A stretch of DNA of 64,000 bases, from NCBI RefSeq assembly GCF_900104775.1, contig NZ_FNSA01000003.1, forward strand, positions 3,472,001-3,536,000. The letters are read 5' to 3'. The notes beneath the pieces are model-generated. The model was not told the DNA's origin. It did not search any database and saw only the letters and a program-made list of their open reading frames with translations. The position numbers were made by a program, and so were the translations under genes. Positions 1 through 8,402 of this stretch are shown here, one piece after another. Source of the stretch: Tsukamurella tyrosinosolvens (GTDB taxonomy: Bacteria; Actinomycetota; Actinomycetes; Mycobacteriales; Mycobacteriaceae). Every line of letters begins with the position of its first letter. The stretch's first letter is position 1.

Positions 1-662
1 GCCGAGTTGTGCTCGACGATGCCGCGCAGGGGCAGCCGCTCCCGCAGGTCCGGGTACGTGGAGAGCACCTCCTCCAGCGCGGTCCAGTACACGGCGTTGT
101 TGACGTGCTGGATGATGTCGAGGTCGGCGGCGCGCAGCAGGAAGGGCACCTCGACCGCGTCCGGGTGCGGCTTCGGATCGAGCCACTGCTTCCACCGGAG
201 GACGCCGGGCTCGGCGGCGGCGCCGAAGGTGCTGAGGAAGGTCTCGCTCAGCGCCGACGGGGTGAGCGTGTCGATGTTGAAGTTGATCCAGAAGGCCTCG
301 GTCTCGACCCGGGTGCCCTTCTGCCCGTCGATGCCGATGCGCACGTTGCACCAGCGCGAGCCCATCTTGGAGCCCCAGCGCTCGACGGTGAGGATGTCGG
401 GCTGCTCGCCGCCCTCGAGGATCTCGATGACGGTGCGCCGCACCACCCAGTACGGGTGGATGTCCTCGTAGTCGACGTGGCGCAGGTGGTCCTGCCCCGT
501 GTCCTGGAGGTAGCGGGCCACCCCGTCGAATTTGAGGCGGCGGTCGGGGCTGACGGCGTCACCCCGCACGGACCGCTGCGCCGTGTAGATGGCGCCGCTG
601 TCCAGCAGCTCGCGGCGACGCTCGGGCTCGGTGATGCGCGGGGGCAGGGGATCTCCGATCAC
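1..662 (-). CDS. Acyl-ACP thioesterase family protein (3' part off the window)
   Basis: About 220 residues are visible and read without a stop to the left edge, so the C-terminus is missing. The protein begins at a GTG codon at 662, 10 bases after the permease stop. An N-terminal hotdog region (about residues 20-140) is followed by a second hotdog start containing DLDIIQHVNNAVYW (about 180-193), the signature of double-hotdog acyl-ACP/acyl-CoA thioesterases. Such enzymes hydrolyse acyl-ACP to free fatty acid in the cytosol; actinobacterial members are mostly uncharacterised. It follows the DrrAB-type transporter on the same strand and could be co-transcribed with it. Family assignment is firm, substrate unknown. 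Confidence 0.8.
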   Translation of the reverse strand, partial: MIGDPLPPRITEPERRRELLDSGAIYTAQRSVRGDAVSPDRRLKFDGVARYLQDTGQDHLRHVDYEDIHPYWVVRRTVIEILEGGEQPDILTVERWGSKMGSRWCNVRIGIDGQKGTRVETEAFWINFNIDTLTPSALSETFLSTFGAAAEPGVLRWKQWLDPKPHPDAVEVPFLLRAADLDIIQHVNNAVYWTALEEVLSTYPDLRERLPLRGIVEHNS

Positions 663-672
663 CCGCCCGAGC

Positions 673-1515
673 CTAGTCGACGGTGCGCTTGTTGAACGCC
701 CGCACGGCCAGCGGGGCGAACACGGCCGTGAGCAGGATCGACCAGATCACGGTCGCGAGCACGGGATGCTGCAGCGACCAGGGCGCCCCGTCGCGCAGCG
801 GCAGGTCGTTGCCCCACAGCTCGCGCATGGCCTGGACCAGCGACGAGACCGGGTTCCACTCCGCGATCGCCCGCAACCACGGCGCCATTCCCGCGGTGGG
901 GACGAAGGCGTTGGAGAGGAAGGTGATCGGGAACATGGTGGCGAACATGAAGCCGTTCACGGCCTCGATGGACTGCATCATGCAGCCGACGAGGATGCCG
1001 AACCAGATCATGGCGAAGCCGAACACGAGTAGCACGACGAAGCCCAGCACCGCGTCCACCGGGTTCGTCCGGATGCGCCAGCCGATCGCGAGGCCCGTCA
1101 GGCACATGACGACGATGCCGATCGACGAGTGCAACAGGCTCGCGATACTCCGGCCGATGAGCACGGAGGCCCGGCTGATCGGCAACGACCGGAAGCGGTC
1201 GATGACGCCCTTCTCGAGGTCGGTGGTGAGACCGCCGGCCACGACGAAGCAGGTGAAGACCATCGTCTGCCCCAGGATGCCGGGCAGCAGGTACTCGCGG
1301 TAGGAGACGCCCTCGGTGGGGATCGCGGAGCCGAAGACGAACGCGAACAGCACCGTGAACATGATCGGCTGGATCGTCACGTCCGAGAGCATCTCGGGCA
1401 TGCGCTTGGTGTGGATCATGCTGCGGCGAACCATGATCCAGGACTGCTGCCACAGGCTGGTCTGATGCGTCTCGACGCCGCCCACGCCGGCGGCCTCGGT
1501 GGTGGTGGCGGTCAT
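673..1515 (-). CDS. ABC-2 type transporter permease, DrrB family
   Basis: A 280-residue membrane protein with about six hydrophobic segments and the ABC-2 permease pattern, including an LLPGILGQTMVF stretch near residue 90 and a loop with DRFRSLPISR after the third helix, as in daunorubicin-resistance DrrB proteins. The ATG at 1515 overlaps the stop of the ATPase gene in an ATGA junction (1512-1515), so the two are translationally coupled and form one exporter. DrrAB-type systems export drugs or lipids; mycobacterial relatives move phthiocerol dimycocerosates. The substrate here cannot be told. Longer in-frame upstream starts lie inside the ATPase gene and were rejected. Confidence 0.88.
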   Translation of the reverse strand: MTATTTEAAGVGGVETHQTSLWQQSWIMVRRSMIHTKRMPEMLSDVTIQPIMFTVLFAFVFGSAIPTEGVSYREYLLPGILGQTMVFTCFVVAGGLTTDLEKGVIDRFRSLPISRASVLIGRSIASLLHSSIGIVVMCLTGLAIGWRIRTNPVDAVLGFVVLLVFGFAMIWFGILVGCMMQSIEAVNGFMFATMFPITFLSNAFVPTAGMAPWLRAIAEWNPVSSLVQAMRELWGNDLPLRDGAPWSLQHPVLATVIWSILLTAVFAPLAVRAFNKRTVD

Positions 1516-2498
1516 GCGGAGGCCTCCTCGGCGGTGCTGGCGTCGGCTTCGGTGCGGTGCCCGGTCAGGGAGAGGAAGACGTCGTCGAGGCTGGGGCGGG
1601 AGAGGCCGAGGTCGTCGACCTTGATACCGCTCTCCCCCAACAACGCGCCGGCCCGGTTCAGATCGTCCAGCCCGTTGGCCGGGCTGCTCACCTGGCGTGC
1701 GCCCTCGTCGACGAAGACCTCGCTGCCGAGTTGCGCCAGGATGTCGCGGGCGCGGGGCAGATCCGCCGCGTCGGACACCGTCAGCACCAGGCTGGCGGCG
1801 CCGGCGCGCTCCTTGAGCTGCAGCGGGGTGCCCTGCGCGATGATCCGCCCCTTGTCGATGACGATGATCTCGTCGGCCAGTTGATCTGCCTCCTCGAGGT
1901 ACTGCGTGGTGAGCAGTAGCGTGGTGCCGTGCGCCACCAGCGTGCGCAGGACGTCCCACAGCTCCGAGCGGGCGCGCGGATCGAGGCCCGTTGTGGGCTC
2001 GTCGAGGAACAGCACGGGCGGCGCGGTGAGCAGGCTGACGGCCAGATCGAGCCGGCGACGCATGCCGCCCGAGTACGCCTTGACCTGCTTGTCGGCCGCC
2101 GCGGTGAGCGAGAACTGCTCGAGCAGATCCGCGCTGCGGCGCTTGAGGGCGGCGCGCGGGATGCCGTACAGGCCGCCGATCATCGCGAGGTTCTCGCGGC
2201 CGGTGAGGATCTCGTCCACCGTGGCGGCCTGGCCGGTGAGGCCCATGTTGCGGCGCACCTCGATGGGGTTCTCCCGCACGTCGTACCCCGCGATGCGGGC
2301 CGTGCCCTCGGTGGGCGGCGACAGCGTGGTCATCATGCGCACCGTGGTCGTCTTGCCCGCGCCGTTGGGACCAAGCAGGCCGAGTACGGAGCCCCGAGGG
2401 ACCTGGAAACTCACCCCGTCCACCGCCGTGAAATCACCGAACCGTTTCACCAGGCCGATGGCTTCGATCGCCCAGTCACCGCTGTCACCGCGTGTCAT
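1512..2498 (-). CDS. ABC transporter ATP-binding protein, DrrA family
   Basis: The 328-residue ATPase partner of the downstream permease. Visible motifs are Walker A GPNGAGKTT at residues 43-51, signature YSGGMRRR, Walker B LFLDEPTTGLD, and TTQYLEEADQLADE at the switch region. The switch residue is Gln rather than the usual His, which is typical of the DrrA branch. A C-terminal extension of about 80 residues after the nucleotide-binding domain also fits the daunorubicin-resistance family. ATP hydrolysis in the cytoplasm powers export through the partner. It is the first gene of the operon; no upstream regulator gene is adjacent. Confidence 0.9.
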   Translation of the reverse strand: MTRGDSGDWAIEAIGLVKRFGDFTAVDGVSFQVPRGSVLGLLGPNGAGKTTTVRMMTTLSPPTEGTARIAGYDVRENPIEVRRNMGLTGQAATVDEILTGRENLAMIGGLYGIPRAALKRRSADLLEQFSLTAAADKQVKAYSGGMRRRLDLAVSLLTAPPVLFLDEPTTGLDPRARSELWDVLRTLVAHGTTLLLTTQYLEEADQLADEIIVIDKGRIIAQGTPLQLKERAGAASLVLTVSDAADLPRARDILAQLGSEVFVDEGARQVSSPANGLDDLNRAGALLGESGIKVDDLGLSRPSLDDVFLSLTGHRTEADASTAEEASA

Positions 2499-2532
2499 GG
2501 ATCACACGGTAGTGGGGACGACCGACAAGTTT

Positions 2533-3006
2533 CTATCGCTTTTGTACGTGGGCGCGCGCCCGTTCGAGGAGCGCGACGACCTCCGGGCCCGTGGCCGGAT
2601 TCACCACCGAGACCCACCCCAGCTTGGCGTACAGCGGGTGCGGGATCACGGCACCGTCGGCGGCGTAGTCCCACTCGCCCGCGCGGGCGGCGTGCTCCGC
2701 GGGCGGGTAACCGATCAGCTCGGTGAACGCCTCGCGCCCGACGTTGGCGTTGAGCCGGAAGGCGCCGGGCCGGTCCAGGTCGGACTGATCGTCGTCGGGG
2801 TAGTTCTTGGTGACGACCGTGAGGTACGGCATGACGCCGGGCTCGCCGTCCGGCGTGGAGTAGACGAAGGTGTCGCCCCAGGCGATCTCGGGGACGGGCG
2901 TCTTCCCGTCGGCGGCGATCGCGCCCGGCGCGATGGTGTCGACGGTGGAGTCGGGCAGGGTGTGCAGGAGGGCGATGACTGCGTCGCGGGCGCTCGAGTC
3001 GGTCAC
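2533..3006 (-). CDS. DUF6194 family protein
   Basis: A 157-residue soluble protein without signal peptide or membrane segment. The C-terminal block IPHPLYAKLGWVSVVNP followed by a helix with LLERARAHV, and the N-terminal WGDTFVYSTPDGE region, match the actinobacterial DUF6194 family as I recall it. Its biochemical role is unknown. It lies 34 bases from the divergently unrelated ATPase start and 9 bases downstream of the DUF2127 membrane protein gene on the same strand, so the two are probably co-transcribed. No catalytic motif can be pointed to. Confidence 0.7.
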   Translation of the reverse strand: MTDSSARDAVIALLHTLPDSTVDTIAPGAIAADGKTPVPEIAWGDTFVYSTPDGEPGVMPYLTVVTKNYPDDDQSDLDRPGAFRLNANVGREAFTELIGYPPAEHAARAGEWDYAADGAVIPHPLYAKLGWVSVVNPATGPEVVALLERARAHVQKR

Positions 3007-3015
3007 GTCTGCACG

Positions 3016-3753
3016 CTACTCGCCGGCGCGCTGCACCGTCAGGACGCTCTCCGACTCGCGCTCGGCGCGATAGGCCGCCGCGCCGCCGTTGACGCCGAAC
3101 AGCCGCTTGCTCCACACGAGCCACGCGACGGCGGCGACGTTGATCACCAGGGCACCGGCGCGCAGTGCGGTCACCTTCTCGGTGATCTCGTAGATCTCCA
3201 GCGGAAGGAACGCGGACGTGGCTACCACCGCGAAGTACTCGCCCCAGCGCTTTCCCAGCCACAGCCCCACCGCCTCGACGACCTCGATCACCGCGTACGC
3301 GACGAGGCCGGCGGCGATCCACGCGAGTGTCGTGCCCGACAGACCGAGCGCCGTGTCCACGGTGTGCACGATCTTCGAGTCGCCCACATTGAAGCCCAGC
3401 TGGCTGAGCAGCGGCAGCTTCGACTGGAACACCTCGCGCAGATGCTCGTGATCGCCGCGGAACTGCCACACGACGACGCCGGCGGCCGCGAAGACGATCC
3501 CGCGCAGCAGCCTTTCGACCGCGAGGAAACGCATGATCAGTTCGTCGCGCAGTGCCCGCCCGCGCGGGACCGACGGTGCGTGCGCCGCCGGGCCGGAATC
3601 GTGCGGCGCGCCGACCACGAAGTCGTCGCAGCGCAGGCAGCGCCAGGCCTCGCCCTCGGGCGTGTCCGTCCGGACCCGGGCGCGGAGGTCCGGCTCGTCG
3701 GGGGCGTAGGTGACGTGGCCGCGGAGACCGCAGGACAGCACGGAGAGGTCCAT
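3016..3753 (-). CDS. DUF2127 domain membrane protein
   Basis: A 245-residue protein with a cytosolic N-terminus carrying CGLRGH and WRCLRCDDF (possible metal-binding Cys/His residues around positions 8-42), then about four hydrophobic helices between residues 75 and 225. The middle region with YAVIEVVEAVGLWLGKRWGEYFAV and the following FLPLEIYEI helix are the hallmarks of DUF2127. The function of the family is unknown. The gene is read away from rnpB and precedes the DUF6194 gene by 9 bases. Start chosen at the ATG that begins MDLSVLSCG, the only start that keeps the Cys/His segment without a long overlap into rnpB. Confidence 0.78.
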   Translation of the reverse strand: MDLSVLSCGLRGHVTYAPDEPDLRARVRTDTPEGEAWRCLRCDDFVVGAPHDSGPAAHAPSVPRGRALRDELIMRFLAVERLLRGIVFAAAGVVVWQFRGDHEHLREVFQSKLPLLSQLGFNVGDSKIVHTVDTALGLSGTTLAWIAAGLVAYAVIEVVEAVGLWLGKRWGEYFAVVATSAFLPLEIYEITEKVTALRAGALVINVAAVAWLVWSKRLFGVNGGAAAYRAERESESVLTVQRAGE

Positions 3754-3795
3754 CCGACCAGGTTAGGCCCCAGCGCGGCACGACGTCGGGGCGGA

Positions 3796-4204
<409 letters not shown>

Positions 4205-4254
4205 TCCGCGCGGTACAGAGTACCCGCCGCCGGAGCGCGGTGAGTCGACGCCGC

Positions 4255-4902
4255 CTACAGGCCGGACGTCCGGTTGACCTGCCGCACCGAAGCGCCGCCG
4301 TCCGGGTAGAAGTCGGCGATCGAGATCGAGGCCAGGTCCAGGTGCAGCCGATACAGCAACTGCGGCCCGACGTCGAGGGCGATGCGCAGCGCGGTCTTGA
4401 TCGGGGTGACGTGGGAGACCAGGAGCACGGTCCGTCCGGCGTGCTCGGCGGTGACGCGCACCAGCAGCGCCGCGACGCGGGCGTGCACCTCGTCGAAGCT
4501 CTCCCCACCGGGGGCGGCCACCGCGGTGTCGCCGAGCCAGCGGGCGTGCAGCTCGGGATCCCGCTCTCGGGCCTCGCCGAACGAGAGCCCCTCCCAGTCG
4601 CCGAAGTCCGTCTCGATCAGGTCGTCGTCCACCTCGACGGTGAGCCCCCGGCCCGCGGCCACGGCGTCGGCGGTCTGTCGCGCGCGGTCCAGCGGCGATG
4701 AGAGGATCGCGTCGATCGGCGTGAGCCGGAGCAGTGCCGCGGCCTCGGCCGCCTGCTCCCGGCCGAGGTCGGTGAGCGACGGATTGCCGCGGCCCGAGTA
4801 CAGCCGCTGCACCGACGCCGGTGTCTGGCCGTGCCGCAACAGGATCACCCGGGTCGGCTCGTGCGCGGAGGTGGTCCACCCCCCGCGCTGCGCTCCCGTC
4901 AC
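4255..4902 (-). CDS. Histidine phosphatase family protein (stand-alone)
   Basis: A 215-residue phosphatase of the phosphoglycerate-mutase-like fold. Motifs: LLRHGQTP with catalytic His24, SSPLDRARQT, and VSHVTPIK with the second catalytic His. By position it matches the C-terminal half of mycobacterial Rv2228c, a fused RNase HI/CobC-type phosphatase, but no RNase H domain is encoded here: the gene starts at a GTG (4902) that overlaps the stop of the zinc-ribbon gene as GTGA, and longer reading is out of frame with that gene. The substrate could be alpha-ribazole phosphate or another phosphomonoester. Co-transcription with the zinc-ribbon gene and nif3 is likely. Confidence 0.88.
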   Translation of the reverse strand: MTGAQRGGWTTSAHEPTRVILLRHGQTPASVQRLYSGRGNPSLTDLGREQAAEAAALLRLTPIDAILSSPLDRARQTADAVAAGRGLTVEVDDDLIETDFGDWEGLSFGEARERDPELHARWLGDTAVAAPGGESFDEVHARVAALLVRVTAEHAGRTVLLVSHVTPIKTALRIALDVGPQLLYRLHLDLASISIADFYPDGGASVRQVNRTSGL

Positions 4903-5657
4903 TCCTCGGGCTTCGGCTGCGGCAGGCCGGACTCGTTGGTCCGCACCAGGATCGCGCCGCATTCGTCGCAGTGCACCACGAGATCGGCGGGCTTGCGGTT
5001 GACGGAATCGAGGAAGCCCCGGTCGAGCTCGAGGCGGCAGGCCCCGCACCGTCGGGCCTGCAGGAGCCCCGCCCCGGCACCCGAGTTCTTCCGGCACCTC
5101 TCGTACTCGGCGTACAGGTCCGCCGGGAGCTTCCCGACGACGTCCTCGCGGGTGGTGGTCGTGCGGTTGCGCGCGACGTCGATGTCCTTGACGGTCTCCT
5201 CGCGGCGGCGCTGCGCGGCGGCGATCTCGTCGTTCGTCGCGTTGACGGTGGCCTCGGCGCGCTGCTGGTCGAGCTCGACCGCCTCACGCTTCTCCATGAG
5301 TTCGAGTTCCTCGTCCTCCAGGACGGACTGGCGCCGCTCGAGGCCGCGCAGCTCGTGCTCGATCTCGGTGAGCTGCTTGGCCGGGACGGCTCCGGAGGCC
5401 AGCAGCTCGCGGTCCTTCTGCTCGCGGAGGCGGGTCTGCTCGACCTCCTTCTCGAGCTTGCTGATGTCGCGGTCCAGGTCCTCGACCAGGATCGACACCC
5501 GCACCGACTCGTCGCGCTCGGTGGTCGCGCGCTTCTCGAGCTCGGCGATCTCGGCGTCCTCGGGCAGGTGGGTGGCGCGGTGGGCCAGGCGGGAGATCTC
5601 CGCGTCGACCTCGGCGAGGTCCAGCAGGATGCGTTGGGCGGCCGGATCAGCGTTCAT
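4899..5657 (-). CDS. Coiled-coil zinc-ribbon protein (CdsZ/CT398-like, C4-type)
   Basis: A 252-residue protein with a long charged coiled coil (residues about 10-180, heptads of Leu/Glu/Arg) and a C-terminal zinc ribbon, CGACRLELDRGF then HCDECGAIL, giving two CxxC pairs. This is the architecture of CT398-like proteins and mycobacterial Rv2229c. Related proteins are proposed to act as adaptors or nucleic-acid-binding factors; the function is not established. It sits between nif3 and the phosphatase gene, overlapping the latter by 4 bases. Start ATG at 5657 follows the nif3 stop by 10 bases. Confidence 0.85.
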   Translation of the reverse strand: MNADPAAQRILLDLAEVDAEISRLAHRATHLPEDAEIAELEKRATTERDESVRVSILVEDLDRDISKLEKEVEQTRLREQKDRELLASGAVPAKQLTEIEHELRGLERRQSVLEDEELELMEKREAVELDQQRAEATVNATNDEIAAAQRRREETVKDIDVARNRTTTTREDVVGKLPADLYAEYERCRKNSGAGAGLLQARRCGACRLELDRGFLDSVNRKPADLVVHCDECGAILVRTNESGLPQPKPEE

Positions 5658-5667
5658 CTGCGCCACT

Positions 5668-6782
5668 CTACGCATCCGCCGTCGGCGCGGACCGCACCGT
5701 GAACGGATCCGTGGGGGCGTCGTGCACGGCCACGTCGAGGTAGGGCCACAGCAACTCGGCGACGGTGGCACACCACGGGAACTCGGTCCCCCAGTGCCCG
5801 GCGTCGACGACCGCAGGGCCGCCGGCGCGCAGGTGCTCGTCGACGGGGTGGTGCCGCAGGTCACCGGTGACGTACGCGTCCACGCCGAGCCGCGCGACGG
5901 CGCCGAGCAGGGAGTCCCCCGCCCCGCCGCAGACGGCGACGGTGCGGATCAGTGCGTCGGGATCCCCCGCGGCACGCGCCGGCGCGCCGAGCGCGGTCGC
6001 GACGTGGGCGGTGAACGCCGCCAACGACATCGGCTCGGGCAGCGCGCCGACGCGGCCGAGGCCCCACCCCGCTCACCGCCGGCGAGCTCGACGATGTCGT
6101 GCGCGGGCTCCTCGTAGGGGTGGGCGTCGCGCAGCGCGCGGGCGACCCGCTCGCGGTGGCCGCGCGCGGCGACGAGTTCGATCCGCGTCTCGTCGAGCGT
6201 CGTGAGTTCGCGGGCGCTGCCGATCGCGGGGTTCGCGTCGTCGCCGGGCCGGAACTGGCCGACACCGTCGACCCGCCAGGCGCACTCGGAGTAGTCCCCG
6301 ACCTCGCCGGCCCCGGCCTCGAACATCGCGGCGAGCACCTCGTCGGCGTGGGCCGGCGGAACCATGACGCCCCAGCGGTCGAGCGCCGACGGCGCGTCGA
6401 GATGTTCGACGGGGCCCGTGACCTCCAGGCCGAGGGCCGCGGCGAGGGCGTCGTTGACGCCGCCGCGAGCGCGGTCGGCGTTGGTGTGCGCGGTGAACAG
6501 GGCGCAGCCGCCGCGGATGAGCCGGTGGATCAGCGCGCCCTTCGGCGTGCTCGCCGCGACCGTGTCGACGCCGCGCAGCAGGAGCGGATGGTGCGCGATG
6601 ACGAGCTGTGCGCCGCGGGCGAGCGCCGCGTCGACCACGTCGGCGGTGACGTCCACGCACACCAGGACGTGCGTGACCTCGGATTCCGGGTCGCCGCACA
6701 CCAGCCCGACGCTGTCCCACCCCTCCGCGAGTCGGGGCGGGTACGCCTGATCGAGCATCTCGATGACCTCTGCCAGCAACAT
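5668..6782 (-). pseudogene. NIF3/DUF34 metal-binding family protein, broken by a one-base frameshift
   Basis: Two overlapping frames together encode a full-length (about 371 aa) NIF3-like protein. The N-terminal frame starts at ATG 6782 and runs through IAHHPLLLRGV and FTAHTNADRA to HPYEEPAHDIVELAGG; it then loses similarity. The other frame resumes exactly with GLGRVGALPEP and continues to VAVCGGAGDS and DAGHWGTEF near the end. The switch lies in the run of four C at 6062-6065 (G on the coding strand); one additional G restores one frame. All metal-binding blocks are otherwise intact. NIF3 proteins are di-metal enzymes of unclear substrate. A base-calling error, a real mutation or ribosomal slippage could explain it. 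Confidence 0.85.
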
Positions 6783-7069
6783 GCCTGTCAGCGTAGAACC
6801 GTCGGAGGTCTCCGGTATGAACTCGACATGCACGCGTTCATGGACGAGACGAAGGACTCAGGTCTCATCGCCGTGGCCGTCGTCGTCGATCCGTCCGCGA
6901 TTCCGACGATGCGTAACCGGTGATACACGAAACCCCGCTCACCAACCGTCCGGATGGCTGCGGGGCCGCTGCCCACGGGCTAGTGCCCGGGCGTGAACAC
7001 AGCATAGCTCGCGCAGCGGTCGGCCACCAGCGATCTCGAGGCCTCCCCGCCGTCGGGCAAGATGGAGGG

Positions 7070-7540
7070 GTGAGTACTCCGCTGCATGTCACGTTCGTGT
7101 GCACCGGCAACATCTGCCGTTCGCCGATCGCCAAGATCGTTTACGAGCAGGCCGTCGCCGACGCCGGGCTGGGCGACGTGGTGCGGGTCACCAGTGCCGG
7201 GACCGACGGCTGGCACGAGGGCGGTGCCGCGGACCGCCGCGCGCGGGACGTGCTCGCCGAAGCCGGGTACCCCACGCAGCACACTGCCGCCGAGCTCACG
7301 GACGACCACCTCGCGGCCGACCTGGTCGTCGCGCTGCATCGCTCCCACGTCGCGCCGCTGCGGCGGCGCGGCGTCCCCGCCGACCGGATCCGGCTGCTCC
7401 GCAGTTTCGACCCGGACGCCGCGCACGAGAGCGTGCCGGATCCGTACTACGGCGATCACGAGGACTTCCGGGCGACGCTGTCGCAGGTCGAGGGCGCGAT
7501 ACCGGGCCTGATCGAGTGGACGCGAGCCAACCTTGCCTAG
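7070..7540 (+). CDS. ptpA: Low-molecular-weight protein tyrosine phosphatase
   Basis: A 156-residue cytosolic phosphatase. The P-loop CTGNICRSP (Cys11, Arg17) is at the N-terminus and the catalytic acid is in DPYYGD near residue 125. It is the counterpart of mycobacterial PtpA (Rv2234), which removes phosphate from tyrosine residues and is secreted to act on host proteins in M. tuberculosis; no such role is implied here. GTG at 7070 has a GGAGG ribosome site 2 bases upstream in the run 7064-7068. The PtkA kinase gene that precedes it in mycobacteria is absent. The stop overlaps the SURF1 start by 8 bases. Confidence 0.92.
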   Translation: MSTPLHVTFVCTGNICRSPIAKIVYEQAVADAGLGDVVRVTSAGTDGWHEGGAADRRARDVLAEAGYPTQHTAAELTDDHLAADLVVALHRSHVAPLRRRGVPADRIRLLRSFDPDAAHESVPDPYYGDHEDFRATLSQVEGAIPGLIEWTRANLA

Positions 7541-8402
7541 CTGGATCAAGGTCGTCTTCCAGCCGCGGTGGATCGCCCTCGCGATCGCGGCGATCGCCTT
7601 CACGGCGCTGTGCTGGTCGGTGCTCGCGCCGTGGCAGTTGGGGAAGAACTCGTCGACCAGCCACCGCAACCAGCAGATCGCCGACTCCGTGAACGCCGAT
7701 CCGGTGCCGGCGGCCCAGGTCCTCGGCGGCCGCGCCGACGTGCCGAAGGACGCCGAGTGGCGGCGGGTGGTCCTCACCGGGCAGTACCTCGCCGACAAGC
7801 AGTCCCTCGCGCGCCTGCGGAATCAGGACGGCAAGCCCGCCTACGAGGTGCTGGTGCCCTTCGCCGCGAACGACGGCGCGACCTACCTCGTCGATCGCGG
7901 CTTCGTCCGGACGCCCACCGGCGGCGTCGTGCCGGAGTTCGCGCCGCCACCGTCGGGCACGGTGACGGTCCAGGCCCGCGTCCGCGCCCCGGAGAAGACC
8001 GACCCCGCGCGCGGCCCTCGCACGGAGGGCGGCTACCTGCAGGTCTTCGCCATCGACCCCGCGGCGATCGGCCCGGCGCAGGGCGTCACCTTCGCCCCCG
8101 GCTACCTGAACCTCGACGAGGGCCAGCCGGGCGGCCTCGACCCGATCCCGCTGCCGATGCTCGACGCCGGTCCCTACCTCTCGTACGGCCTGCAGTGGCT
8201 CGCCTTCGGCATCATGGCGCCGCTCGCGATCGGCTACTTCGTGTGGTCCGAGGTGCGCCGGCGCCGCGAGGACAAGGCCGTCTTCGACGCCGGTACCGCG
8301 GACTCCGCGGACGCACCCGAGGACGAGGCGACGCCGGAGGTCACGCCCGAGGCCGCCCGCGCCGCGCGGCTCGCCGACCGGTACGGACGCAAAGGACAGT
8401 AG
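7533..8402 (+). CDS. SURF1 family cytochrome oxidase biogenesis protein
   Basis: A 289-residue membrane protein with one N-terminal helix (about residues 10-32) and one C-terminal helix (about 215-240) flanking an extracytoplasmic SURF1 domain that contains YLVDRGFVRTP and VFAIDPAAI. SURF1 proteins assist haem insertion or assembly of aa3-type cytochrome c oxidase. A TTG at 7533 is the start, overlapping ptpA by 8 bases, so the pair is coupled as in M. tuberculosis Rv2234-Rv2235. The C-terminal tail of about 45 residues is acidic and low-complexity, and its last 62 bases overlap the end of cobD on the other strand. Confidence 0.88.
   Translation: MPSWIKVVFQPRWIALAIAAIAFTALCWSVLAPWQLGKNSSTSHRNQQIADSVNADPVPAAQVLGGRADVPKDAEWRRVVLTGQYLADKQSLARLRNQDGKPAYEVLVPFAANDGATYLVDRGFVRTPTGGVVPEFAPPPSGTVTVQARVRAPEKTDPARGPRTEGGYLQVFAIDPAAIGPAQGVTFAPGYLNLDEGQPGGLDPIPLPMLDAGPYLSYGLQWLAFGIMAPLAIGYFVWSEVRRRREDKAVFDAGTADSADAPEDEATPEVTPEAARAARLADRYGRKGQ

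Noticed and set aside
6783-7069. Hidden gene between nif3 and ptpA
   Set aside because: No frame with family similarity or ribosome site; it looks like a divergent promoter region.
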